A stretch of 21,209 nt of DNA from Paramecium octaurelia (lineage: Eukaryota > Ciliophora > Oligohymenophorea > Peniculida > Parameciidae), in assembly GCA_905182995.1 (NCBI GenBank), contig CAJJDP010000152.1, forward strand, positions 259,473-280,681. The letters run 5' to 3'. The translations under genes were made by a program, and so were the position numbers. This document shows, in pieces, positions 10,743 to 21,209 of the stretch. The notes beneath the pieces were generated by a model. It saw only the letters and a list, made by a program, of their open reading frames with translations, searched no databases and had not been told where the DNA came from. Each line of letters starts with the position of its first letter. The first letter of the stretch is position 1.

Positions 10743-12136
10743 CAAATCTTTTAGGTTAAAATTGCTTTAGTTTTGAAAAGGATATTGGTCATTTAAATCT
10801 ATATAGTTTTCTTTAGATTTTGTTTCATTTTGGGCAATTAATTAGCAACACAGGCTATTTTGAAATTGAATGTTTATAAGAATGAATTCTTCAATTTGTT
10901 AGGAACTTCAAAACTCATAGCCATTGACAAAGGTTTGACATAATTCATTTTCCATTAAATTATATAATTTCACTTTATTAAGATTAATTTGGTCTATACA
11001 TTTTGGATTTTCAATCAATCGCAGCTGTAGCAGAATCATTTAAACCAAATGACTATTGTATTTCTTGCTAAAAATACAAAATGCATGAGAAGTCCTCTAC
11101 TTGATGAAAATACTTTTAGTTGTGTGTTTTAACAAGGTTAAATTTTATATATTTTATTATTAAATGAACAAATGATAAATAAATTGAATATTTAACTAAT
11201 TTAAAATGATAATCATAATAGATTCTATGTTTCTTATCGAGAAATTAATTGAATTCAAATAAGATTACTATTTTTGTTATTAGCTTATTTTTAAATTTAA
11301 TAAGGATCATATTTAAGTTATGGATTTAAGTTTGACTTTGATTAAAGTGAAATCTATACAATCTAGCATAATACTAGTTTGCCATTCTAGTAATTTCTTC
11401 TTGCTTTACCATAACAATATTTATTTAATAATATCCTCATTTTAGGAAATTATTAAATCTCTTTTGAGCAAGCCTAATTTTCTTATGATAATCTAAGAAA
11501 TTCTATTTTATCTTTAAGTTATTAAACCCTTAGGAGGGATGACTTTGGAAATCAACTAAACTAACTCTACTATTAATAATTAAATATTTTTAGCATTCTA
11601 TTTAAATAAGAGTTATTCCTTTTAATCTAATTATAAAATTGTTCTTTATTGTAAGTTTATAATAATTCAATCATTTGAATTATACCTACTTTCTAGGAGT
11701 TGAATTAAAAGTTAAAGAAATAAATTTAAATAAGAAATGTCTTAAATGGCACTTTAGCTCTAGTGAAATTTTGAATTGATGCATCTGTCAGTGTGGAATT
11801 AGTGCAATTTTAGGGAAAAAATTTTTTATTAATCATAAAGTAATCTGGATCGCAGAACTTAACTTTGTGTTATTATGGTTATTGAGAGGAGATAAAATTA
11901 TAACTTTTGAAATAGTATTTTAAATTTTGTTTTGATTTAAGATATTCATTTCTTACTTTATGAGTCCTTATGTTGCAGATTGAAATCTCAACCCTTTGAA
12001 CAACTGGAAAGCTTTGATGTGTTTATTGGTCTAGCTCTTAAATACTCCATATAAATATGATTTAGACTTTTTTTAATTTCTCAATTACCTTCCTCTTATT
12101 TCAGAAGGATGAAACTGCTTTTTCTTCAATTTACTT
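10743..12136. repeat. Copy 2 of perfect 1,394-bp direct duplication
   Basis: Matches 9348-10741 from caaatcttttagg to caatttactt. The sequence after copy 1 is the N, and the sequence after copy 2 (cgattcgaatc) is unique, so copy 2 carries the true rightward continuation and copy 1 the true leftward one. If the overlap were collapsed, everything to the right would shift left by 1,395 positions. Confidence 0.95.
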
Positions 12137-13354
12137 CGATTCGAATCTTATTGAAGTCTTACTCGAATGAGACCATTTCTTGATTTTTGATATTATAGTA
12201 TTAATTTTTATAAATTAATTTGAGCATTATTAATTGCATCTTCATTCAAAATATCCTTAAAAATCCTTATAATTTTTTTTAAAATAAAAATAAAAGAATG
12301 ATAAAAGTCTAAAAGAAACCAAATTTAAAACTAATAAACGAAAGTATTAATTAAAGTTATTTAAGAAACTGCTGTTTGATAACTTCAATATGAATACCAA
12401 GCAAAAAAATATTATTTACATTATATTTGATAATGTTAAATTTTCCTTACATTCAGTAGCCAACATTGCATAGGAATAAAATTGCAATTTAATAAGATGA
12501 TGAATTAATTTATAATTCTTTGAAAAAAAAATACAAGATTCAAGTAGAAAATTGAAGTTAAGAAACATTTACTCTTTTGGAACTAATTCCAAGTTGGCTT
12601 TTTGATTAATCAGTGATTCTAAACTAATTATTCAAGTTTATCTATTTAAATGAAAAGTTCCTTCAATATTCTATTAGAATTTAGGGTATCCTCAGAAATT
12701 AATCATTCCAGTATAATTAGTATGATATATGATATATTAACACATGAATAATCAATTCATTTATATTAATTTGAACCCTAGTGATATTGTTACAATAATG
12801 ATGGTTCTTTTTCAATTTTTAAGCAAAAAAAATTGTTTTATATCATAAGGTTCTACCTAATATTAGAAGGTTATAGAATTATTAGTTTTGATCTTTGCTA
12901 AAGAGATTAAAGATTTTATTTTTCCATACTTTGACCCAAGGTACTTAAATATACTTTCGAAACTTTCAATACATTAATTAATATTCAATAGTAAGTCCAT
13001 TATTTTGGTTATCCCATCCTGGATTTCTGAAAGTTAAACAAAATTTATAAATTCTTCAAGAGTATATATTAAATAATTTTTTGGTCATTTTAAAGTTGGT
13101 ATATCAGATGTTAAACTGTTGTGTTAATTTAAGATAATACTAGGATTTTTTTCAGATTTATAAATAAATAAAACAGAAAACTATTTAGAGAAATAAAATA
13201 TATAATATTTATAATCCAAAATACTTCATTTGTTTAATAATTCATATGTTGAATATGCTTTTCTATTGTAATCCCAAAACACCAAATATTGCCTATTATT
13301 AGTGATATTTTCCATAAATACTGAATGTGTCACAACTTAATTAATCATTAATTG
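12137..13354. other. AT-rich intergenic
   Basis: No gene recognised. A long TGA-free minus frame enters from here into copy 2 of the duplication (about 12386 down to 11833) but has no ATG in its first two thirds, so it is not called. A palindromic GATTCGAATC at about 12139-12148 resembles a tRNA B box, but no matching A box or cloverleaf was found. Confidence 0.5.
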
Positions 13355-13666
13355 TCATACTACTATTAAATTCCTCTCCTTAACATATATAATTGAAAAT
13401 TGATATTCATCAAAATTTGATTATTTGTCTTCTTGCCTAATTTTGTTAAACATCGAATCCATTAATGTAATATCTTATAAGGTATGAAAAATTTTAAATA
13501 CTAATGAAATTTAATTAATGCTAAGATTATTTGAAAAAGCTGCTTATGAAAGAAAAAAATGAAGAATTTTTTTTTCAGAAATTCCCTTTGGATGGAGGAA
13601 TTTTTGCACTTGCAATCTGAAACTATTGACTTTGCTATATGTTATATTTTACAAATCAATGTTTTT

Positions 13667-13969
13667 TCATACATGAAGAAAGTTAACCCTCACAAATTCG
13701 TATCCATTTTTCCCTTTCCCAAAAAGACTGGATCTGCCACAGAAACCAAATATTTCGAATGCCCAAGAGGCTATCCCAATTTCTGATTGTATTGTAGCAA
13801 CCACACAAAGCAGCTTAAGACAGTGGAGAAAAGTACTTAAATAATATTGGTAATCATTTTTATTATAGAATAAACAATTAATATCTTAATTTCTTAAAGT
13901 TAGCTGCTTTTACTGATGTAAATGATATTGGACTTAGTAGTAAACCTTAATTTTTTTAACATAATTCAT
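13667..13969 (-). CDS. Small hypothetical open frame after WD40 gene 2
   Basis: 100 residues in ciliate code, from an ATG at 13967-13969 to a TGA at 13667-13669, starting 14 bp past the stop of the upstream WD40 gene. It is not recognised. The second half has a protein-like composition (VVATIQSEIGIASWAF, then FCGRSSLFGKGKNGYEF). The same frame continues after the TGA to a second TGA at 13355 (LQVQKFLHPKGISEK; MDSMFNKIRQEDKQSNF), so the whole might be one broken gene of about 200 codons. A competing plus-strand frame at 13559-13786 (MKNFFFRNSLWMEEF to ECPRGYPNF) is also complete, but its second half has many codons ending in C, unlike the WD40 genes. The patch 13670-13830 is clearly GC-richer than its flanks, which argues that something here is or was coding. 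Confidence 0.25.
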
Positions 13970-13983
13970 TCATATTATAATAA

Positions 13984-15468
13984 TCATAATTCCCTAAACT
14001 TTCTTATTTAGATTTCTTTGGATTCAGTATCCCAAGTTATCAAATACTCTCCGTCATTGCTCAATTATCCATAAATATTATGAGTACCGAACTAAATAGA
14101 TTATTAAATTATAAAGTCACCATTTTCTTTCTTCCTCAATAAATTAACATTCTTGCCATTCTTATTCACTAAGAGACATTTAGATTTTAAGTATTATTAT
14201 GGAAATAAGACATCATCGTTATTTGAACCACAATTTACTACTATTTCCTTAGTCATTCTGTATTCTTGACGTTAAGTATCAAAATTATACACTTACATCT
14301 GTTCTTTACAATAAGGTTAAAATGTAAATTAATTATCATTAATAAAACATAATCTCTACCCAAATAAATTTATCTTTTATGAAACACTCCATTTTCTATC
14401 CTACTTACACTACTCAATTACCAATATTGAGTCTGATGAAGAAGAAATCAACTTATCTTATTTTTCATTTAAGCTCAATGAATTTACTGGATTAGTATTA
14501 TCAGTTATAGTTTATTCACATATCCATTATTAATTTTTTATCCAAAATTTGATCGTTGTATCAAAACTACATGTAATAATTAGGTCATCAGTGCTATTCA
14601 ACAATACACAGAAAATAGAAGCAGAATGTGCCTTTAATTTCTATTAACAATTCCATTAATTATATCCAACCATTTACCAAATTCTAATTGATGAATCAAC
14701 ACTTCCGGATAAAAATTTATTTGTCTTATTCATGAAGTTTAAAGTGAATACACTATTGATATGTTCGCTTAATAATTATATTTAATTTAATTTTCCGTAT
14801 TGATGTTCAAATACTTTAATATCCTTATCACATCCTACTAACACTATTGAGTTATCTTTATTAAATGCAATAGCATAACATCTATCCTATTATTTAATTG
14901 AATTTTAGCCAATGAGTTCAAAGGTCGATTAGCTTACATTTCTTTCTATTCTACCTTGCCGCATAGGTGTTCTATTTGAGAAAGGAAAATCAAGTTGAGC
15001 TGGGTTTTAAAAACTACACTTTTCCTTGTAATTTCTATTATTCTTCATTTTCTTTACTATTTCATCTATAATAAATTTGATTTATTAGATAGCACATTTA
15101 AGTTGTTCAAATAACTAAACCTCACAACTTTCCAATGAACATAAACCTTTCATCATGAGATTAATCTAGGAAAGCCCTATTTCTGAGAACTATTGTGTAT
15201 TACAGTTTAAATAAGGAATCAACATATCGAGAAGACTATCGAGGGATCCTTTACACTCTTAAACATTCATTTAAACATTTTTAACTTTCAAAATTTTTTG
15301 CTAAATCCATTCATTTAATAGTTCTAAAGACATTAGTTTTTTAAGATGTTAACCATGGCTAGGCAGACAGGAATTACAATAAGGACTTTAATCTGAGCAA
15401 TTAGTATCTATACAACATCCAATTATCTATTGATTTCGATGATCGGCTTAGGTACATCTAATAGACAT
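13984..15468 (-). CDS. WD40 protein with N-terminal B-box-like zinc cluster
   Basis: A complete 494-residue reading in ciliate code (ATG 15466-15468, TGA 13984-13986) with about 40 TAA/TAG Gln codons and no frameshift. Residues 5-41 contain Cys5, His10, Cys18/19, Cys24, Cys31, Cys34, His38 and His41 (GCCIDTNC, YCNSCLPSHGQH), a B-box-like zinc-binding arrangement. Residues 42-140 are predicted helical or coiled coil (LLNEWIQQKILKVKNVQ; FEQLKCAIQQIKFIIDEIVK). From about residue 195 come diverged WD40 repeats (AIAFNKDNSIVLVGCDKDIKVF, SGSVDSSIRIW, ITCSFDTTIKFW, ISSSSDSILVI) and a last blade near the C-terminus (SNDGEYLITWDTESKEIQI). This order of domains is common in a large Paramecium/Tetrahymena family without a defined function. 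It is inferred to be a cytosolic interaction scaffold. The gene is intronless as read. It is much more diverged between repeats than the WD40 gene at the left. Confidence 0.92.
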
Positions 15469-16500
15469 TTTCTATTTCTATTAAATTTATTATTTATAAA
15501 TTAGTTTAATTCTAATCACATAAACTTTCAAAATTCTATTTTCATTTGAATAGGAAATAAATATTTTTGAAATGAAAATCTAAATTAAATGCTAAATGAA
15601 AAAGATAGAAGAGTTGTATAAAATGAATAATGTACAAAATGGCAAATAACGAAAGGATAAATGTTGGATACTTAATAGTCTTATTTCATAGGTGTAGAAA
15701 AAGCAATTAAAGTAAGTAATAGCAGTGAAGGAAATTATATTTAATAACAATAGTATTAATTTTTATATTGAAATAGGTAATTAAACATGAACTAGGATCC
15801 TGATATTACAAAATAAATATTAATATAGGAGGTTATGAGAATGTCGATATAAATAATAATAAAGGAATTAATTAATATTAATGATATAAGCTTTTATAAA
15901 TAAAGGTAGATTTGATAAATCATGTAGCTGATATATTGAAATATCGAATTGCATTAATTCCTTTCCATATTTCCTTATAATTACCATAAACTCGGTTTTA
16001 TTAATATTATGATATTTTTGTATTTAGATACAATAGAATTCTAGGAAGAATTGGTAAAAGATAAGCTTAAAGGCCATTATTTAATAATTATCATAAAAGT
16101 ATATTTTAACTTAAATGAAATCGAAATTTTATTTATATCTCTCATTGAATTTTTTAAGAAAAAATAAATCTTTCATTTTCCAAAACATTATGATAAAAAT
16201 TTATTAGAATCTTCTTGACATAAAAATTGTTGCAATATTCAATATCAATTTTATTATAGAAAAAATGTTTAATACATTTTTGCATGTAATATCAAACCTA
16301 AAATAATTATATTCTCCATATTCACTTTTTCTACGCATATATGTGTAAAAATAATTTGAATCACCTTTTTTCAAAATATAAGTATATATTCTAAGATAAA
16401 CATATATATAGATTCATCAATAATCTGTATTTGACTGTCAAATTTATTCGTATTTATAAATTGTTTTAATTAGGCAAATTAAAGTTTTCTAAGTGTAAAT
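15469..16500. other. AT-rich intergenic upstream of WD40 gene 2
   Basis: This contains the 5' flank of the minus-strand WD40 gene. No promoter element could be assigned, and no gene or RNA is recognised. Low-complexity A/T dominates. Confidence 0.5.
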
Positions 16501-16926
16501 TCAGAAAATATTAATTAAATATATCCTATTCCAAATTAATAGATAATCAAGGGCTAATTTAACCTTTAATTAGTTGTATAATTTGATCTCTTGCTTCTTG
16601 AACAAAGTAAAGTTAGCCATTTCTAATTTATTTAGATTTTATGAATGATCATTTTTTATTTTAGTGGACTATAATTACAATAATTTCTTCAACTGTTCTT
16701 GATTAGCATATTTACCATAACTATTTACATTATAAGCGTTTTTCATTTTCAGAGGATCTAATTGGCTGATTGTAATAATTTATAGGACATATATTACAAA
16801 TGAAATTTTAATTTTACTCTATGCATGATAAACAACTTGGATCACTATACTAGAGACAACTAAGTTTTAAAATAGGCTTGAATCCATTCTAACTTCTCGA
16901 GGTAATTCAGCAATGTTATTGATATT
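16501..16926 (-). pseudogene. Relic of a zinc-finger protein gene
   Basis: The coding signal alternates between two frames. The 5' part (16926 to about 16890) reads NINNIAELPREVRMD. The middle (about 16885-16770) is in another frame: FKPILKLSCLQYSDPSCLSC, then IEQNQNFICNICPINYYNQP. This gives C-x2-C-x8-C-x2-C, with the cysteine codons at 16832, 16823, 16796 and 16787, a RING- or treble-clef-like zinc-binding layout. From about 16765 the signal returns to the first frame (NVNSYGKYANQEQLKKL; NLNKLEMANFTLFKKQEIKL) and runs to TGA at 16501-16503. Two compensating frameshifts are implied. No intact start is seen. From memory, a similar order (an LPxEV start, a Cys cluster, then a long helix with NKLEMA-FTLFKK) occurs in Paramecium proteins, but this was not checked. 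Upstream frames to about 17220 (for example MAFKQLLKLEVAQTILRIVG at 17050) may belong to the same or a second relic. Confidence 0.45.
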
Positions 16927-17368
16927 TAATGTTGTAGGTTAAATATAATTATTTAAGAACTACATTAAAACCTTTAAATTTGCATAGATTACCTACAATT
17001 CTCAATATAGTTTAAGCAACTTCTAATTTCAGGAGCTATTTGAAAGCCATAATTTGCTGTCAATGTAAAAAGTATTAATCTTCTAAGCTAATTTAAGGTC
17101 TTATGTAATTCGAAAGATTTTTGTTTTTGTCATGCCATAAGCTCTAATTAATATCAAAAATGAATCTGTTCTCCCAAAGTGCAGAACCTCTCAATGAAAT
17201 TTAACCAAATCTCTATGAATGGCAAATTCACATTTATTATTTTACTTAATAGCTTTTAAATATTATTTGAATTTTTGATGCGATTTGTCATGATGAGATT
17301 CAAAATAATGGCAGTGATATGAAAATTTATTTATAATTACTTCCTAATAATACAAATTATCATCTGAG

Positions 17369-17770
17369 GCTTTATATAAAATTCTCCTTTTTATTACTCT
17401 TATCAAATATTCAAGATAATCAAATAATAACAAATTAATTAATTTTTATACTCTCACCTTTATGATTGCGAAGATGAAAACAGAAATTGTCAAGATTTCC
17501 TATTGATCCTAATTAAGTCTTTCATCCTAATGGAGTATATCTATCCAAATTTGATATGAAAAATCCTTCTCAAAGTCTAATGAATCAACCTGAAATGGTC
17601 GAGTACACAGCTGATAGTCATGAGTCATCAAAATTACGAAATATGATTCTCTTGAGTAAAAAGAGGATGAACAGCAGCAATATTTTATGAACTTTATTCA
17701 GTTAAATTAGCTCATTCTACATAAATAAAATGTATTTTCTACGGATCAATCTATAATCAAAGAAGATTGA
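17369..17770 (+). pseudogene. Unidentified gene relic spread over three frames
   Basis: The segment from 17461 reads YDCEDENRNCQDF in one frame. From 17499 a second frame reads PIDPNQVFHPNGVYLSKF, then DMKNPSQSLMNQPEMVEY and TADSHESSK. From about 17642 a third reads YDSLEQKEDEQQQYFMNFI, then QLNQLILHKQNVFSTDQS, and ends at TGA 17768-17770. Each part is low in Phe/Ile/Lys monotony and rich in Asp, Glu, Gln, Pro and His, unlike the flanking noncoding translation, and the parts join end to end at two points. This suggests a former protein-coding 3' end with two indels. The product is not recognised. It could also be two or more unlinked chance frames. Confidence 0.38.
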
Positions 17771-19560
17771 GATAATTGACATTTTGTTCAAGGTATTTTT
17801 TTCAAATATTATAATCCCATAGGGGAAATTAACATTGTTTAATTTCTCAAATAACTTTTTGATAGATTAACAGTTAATTTTTTGTTTTTTTCATTTACCT
17901 TTACATCTTCTTAAATTTATGAGTACGTATTATATATATTCTGTAAAATGATACTAGGTCTAAAATAAATAATTTATATATATTAGAAATCTTGTTAATC
18001 TAGTTTACCATATGTGAGTATTAGCTCATAATGATCTCGATGTTCTTTTTGATCCATTTCAGCTATTCTTTCATATAATTTGATCATAAAAATTTATGAT
18101 TCTATAAATAAAAATCGAATTATTTCTATTAACTATAATAGAAAAGTTAATTCTCCAAATAGTATTACTAATTTGAGAACGTAATCTAAAGTTAATAGTA
18201 TCATTTTAAAAAGTCCTTAACTTATAAGACGCAAGGAGTACTTATTGAAATCATAAATGACCTAAATATAATATAGATAGCTATATCATTCATTGAAATA
18301 GTTGAATAACAAATAATATTTGACTATAGTTTTTCAAGAAGATTAAAAGCAAATTTGAGTATTCTCTATCTTATTTCAAGTAATGCCTATCTAAATTCTT
18401 ACAAAAAGATTTAATATATTTATCTTATGAACAATTTGATTAACAATCTTCATGTATCATCAAAGTTAAGAATGATCAAATAAAATTTGAAAATCAAATA
18501 TAAAGTATGTAATTTAATAATGAACCACAAAAACCAGTTAAAAAATATTGGATACAATAGTGAATGCGAATAATAATCAACCTCATGGCCTAAAGCTATT
18601 GAACTTTAAAACAATAGGGTTTACTCACTTGAATGTACTGCTCTTGAAATTTTATTCGTTTGGATATAAGTATCTGATGTTCTTCAAATCACAATAATTG
18701 ATATCTGATAATTATTAGAAAAGATAATAAATATAATAGATTGGATCACATTATATTTAAATCAGAATCATATTTGGAAAACAATCTCGAATTTTTCTCA
18801 ACCATTATTATATTTATATTTTAATATTGGGCTTGTATAATCTTTGGATGATAATAATAAAATTGGGAGATAGAACTATAGTTTTTGATAATATTAGTTA
18901 GTAATATGCTTTATTAAATTAAATTATTAATTAGTTGAAACAAATGAAAATTTGTAAAATAATTATATAGAATAAGATACGGTAAACAAAGAAGCAAATA
19001 TTATCTAATTCTTAAGAATTCCAACAAAATTTCAGCTGATATTAAGGTAAGTTTAATAATACATATTTAATATATACTTATTCGAAGTGAGATGTTGAAT
19101 AAAATATTAGCAGTGACTTATTATTAATAAGTAGTTCAATAATACTTACTTTAATATTTTTTTTACATAATCCTAAAAACCTAAAAGGAACATTAAATCC
19201 GCAAAGGATTAGCTTTCAATTATAGTAGAGTACCTTAATAGAGCTGTAAAGAAATCAAAATTTGTTTAGGACAGATAAAAATCACGGAATACCCAAAGAA
19301 AATACCAACTTGAGGAAATTAATGAATTTTATGATAATAACGAAAGAGATACATATAAAGAGACATGCCTGATTATATGCAAATATTGTAAATAAAGGAT
19401 ATAGGAAGAGTTTTAATTAATGTTTCGATTAATTTTTTGATTTTTGAATGATAAATATTTCTTTTTTACCTAATATATTAATTATGATTATGCTTATATA
19501 ACTTCATTAATAGTCTTAACTACAGCCAATCCAATTTTATCGCTATTATCCAATGTGATC
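17771..19560. other. AT-rich intergenic
   Basis: No intact gene seen. A minus-strand stretch at about 18490-18690 is TGA-free and locally protein-like (RTSDTYIQTNKISRAVHSSE; ALGHEVDYYSHSLLYP) but has no ATG and matches nothing known to me. The rest is low-complexity A/T. Confidence 0.45.
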
Positions 19561-20270
19561 ATAGTAAATAGTGGATGAAAAATCTTTCACCAAATGTGTA
19601 TTGTTTTCTGTTTTGACATTTTAATTTTTCACTATTTCAAATTTTAGATATGACATCGATTCATTTATGTCTTTGTTAATAGAAATTCAACAAGAAAAGA
19701 ATTTGATAAAGATTTTTGTCCTAAAAGCTATTCCAAATTCAAGTGCTATACCTTAAACTTTTTCAGCCAAATAACTTCTATAGTTTTTCTCTAAATGTTG
19801 TTAGAAATCAATTATTAACTTTTTTTTGATTTTCAACAATTAAAAGTCAGTATATGATAATCCTAAGAAGAAGGGTAATCAATAGAACTTGAGCTCACTT
19901 AGCAGTAGCAAGTAGAAAAGGATAAATTGCTAGTGTTATTAAACTTGGAATTGCTATTAAGATATTAGAAACCTTCAGCCCTTACATTCCTCTTTAAGAG
20001 TCCCTCTCTACTTTAACTCTTTTGGAAATGATAAATAATAAGGGTACCTGGTGGATAATTATTGAGTCCGATTCATTCTCTGAGAGGTTCTGATGTTTGA
20101 AATGAAAAGTTTCGAAGATATCTCATTTTCTTTGTAGAACAACAAAGATTTGTCAGTTATATGAAGGGTAGACATAACCATTAATGTATAAAAATTAATG
20201 GATATTTGGTGGCCTCTGGAGATCAACTTATTTTATTCACTGAAATGATGTCATAAATAGATGGATAGTT
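19561..20270 (+). pseudogene. Possible protein-kinase gene relic
   Basis: One plus-strand frame is TGA-free from 19561 to 20062 and is then broken by TGA at 20063 and 20081. Kinase-like pieces appear in order: KLGIAIKIL at 19941 (compare DFG.AKI), RVPLYFNS at 19997 (compare GTPLYMSP) and EVLMFEM at 20084 (compare GVLMFEM in subdomain IX), followed by SFEDISFSLQNNKDL. Spacings of about 19 and 29 residues are close to those in kinase domains, but the first piece is in a different frame from the others. The catalytic HRDLKPxN motif was not found at its expected place near 19860-19890. Further right, GYLVASGDQLILF at 20200 is in a third frame. If it is a kinase, it is dead: no DFG, APE or catalytic loop remains. 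Confidence 0.28.
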
Positions 20271-21209
20271 AATTATATTCTTGGTTCATTGGTTGATCTA
20301 GATGTATTATTTATATCATATTGGAATATCAATTTACATCAAATTAGCTTATCAATCTAAAGTATTATAGTTGAAAAGTTACTCAAATACTGGTATTTTT
20401 ACATAAAGGTGATTCATTATATACAAATTGACTTTTTAAGATTAAGGTTATATCTATCAATTCACATAATTGAAAATTCAATAAAATTCTTTTGCATTCT
20501 CTCAAATGATCATTTTGTTAATGTCTAAACAGCCAAACACAAAATTTTAAGCAAAAAGAAAAATATAAGTGTCCCAAAAAAAATTTAAGTTTGTTTAATA
20601 AATCCCTCCTTCCAATTAAAATTTGATTATGTGTAATTAAATTAGATGCTTGTATAACGAGCGAGTTAACAAACTCACCTATTCTAAGCATTTTTTGCGT
20701 GTGAAATAATTTATTCTTCTTTATTCACTAAAAATTTTGTTCACATGATAATTAATATAATCTCTTAAGGATTATCAACAACCTTCAGATTATGAAGTAA
20801 AATATATTCCCTTAATTATAAGCTATTTTATGGAAATTTTCAGGGCCGCTCTTCAAATGTTCATAACTTAAAAGAGGAAATATTTTGAGCTTTAAAATAT
20901 GAATCACAATAACATATATTCATTTTAAAAGGATACCTTTCTAAAATTTTGAGAGAAGTCTTTAAATTTAAGTTAATTTTTCATTTTTGATTATTGCATT
21001 TCTTGAGAGTTAGCTTTATTTGATGTGCTTGTTGACTATTCCCCTGTAATCCTCAATAAATTGATATTTGATTTTCTCTATGTGTAAAACAAATCTAACT
21101 TATCAATTATTAAATATTAAAAGTATTATTATTAAATTTTATATAAAAATCAAATGATGTTAAAATATTTGTTTTAGTGATTTCTAAATATAAAATTGAT
21201 TTGTATTGA
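20271..21209. other. AT-rich DNA to right edge, no gene seen
   Basis: No gene is identified. A minus-strand fragment at about 20940-21095 reads KIKYQFIEDYRGIVNKHIKQ and lacks a start; it may be a relic. The window ends without telomeric repeats. Confidence 0.45.

Noticed and set aside
12137..12190. tRNA-like B box (GATTCGAATC)
   Set aside because: The motif is palindromic. No A box at the right distance and no cloverleaf could be drawn on either strand.
11833..12386. Long TGA-free minus frame (about 184 codons) running into the duplicated block
   Set aside because: It has no ATG in the first two thirds and no recognised domain. Frames this long are expected by chance when TGA is the only stop in such AT-rich DNA.
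13559..13786. 75-codon plus-strand frame, ATG to TGA
   Set aside because: It overlaps a minus frame with more gene-like codon use. It has many C-ending codons in the second half and no TAA/TAG Gln. Noted as the alternative reading of the patch instead.
1..21209. CRISPR array, telomeric repeats, transposase or terminal inverted repeats
   Set aside because: None seen. The only regular tandem repeat is the coding WD40 array, and no DDE or reverse-transcriptase motif was recognised in ciliate-code translation.

Overview
The window reads as ciliate DNA, most likely Paramecium. It is very AT-rich. Two long minus-strand genes are open only if TAA and TAG encode glutamine and TGA is the sole stop. 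Both have dozens of in-frame TAA/TAG codons, several at the conserved Gln after the WD40 'WDVKTG' motif, and both are closed by TGA. Under the standard code nearly all the protein-coding content is invisible.

Layout. From 3 to 284 there is a minus-strand open frame running off the left edge, not identified. From 596 to 3680 (minus) lies a large WD40 gene: an N-terminal helical region, a short pentapeptide-repeat-like stretch, 15 tandem 42-residue WD40 repeats, and a C-terminal tail reached only through a frameshift. From about 3.9 to 5.8 kb is a stretch of somewhat higher GC with a cysteine-rich open frame on the plus strand. From about 5.8 to 13.3 kb the DNA is extremely AT-rich with almost no recognisable genes. 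It contains a perfect 1,394-bp direct duplication (9348-10741 and 10743-12136) separated by a single N, best explained as two contig ends that overlap but were not merged. From 13984 to 15468 (minus) is a second, apparently intact, WD40 gene with an N-terminal B-box-like Cys/His cluster, followed 14 bp later by a small open frame in a GC-richer patch.

The right third (15.5-21.2 kb) has no intact gene that I can recognise. It does hold traces of broken ones: a zinc-finger-containing gene relic (minus, 16501-16926), an unidentified relic whose coding signal moves through three frames (plus, 17369-17770), and a possible protein-kinase relic (plus, about 19.56-20.27 kb).

The two WD40 genes point the same way but are about 10 kb apart (about 9 kb if the duplication is artificial), and nothing suggests they act together. 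Such gene-poor, relic-bearing stretches are unusual for a Paramecium somatic (macronuclear) genome, where genes are tightly packed. The window could therefore be germline (micronuclear) sequence or an unusually degenerate, perhaps subtelomeric, somatic region. No tRNA, rRNA, CRISPR array, telomeric repeat or intact transposase was found. I see no convincing new biological system here; the strongest observations are the assembly duplication, the frameshifted repeat protein and the gene relics.
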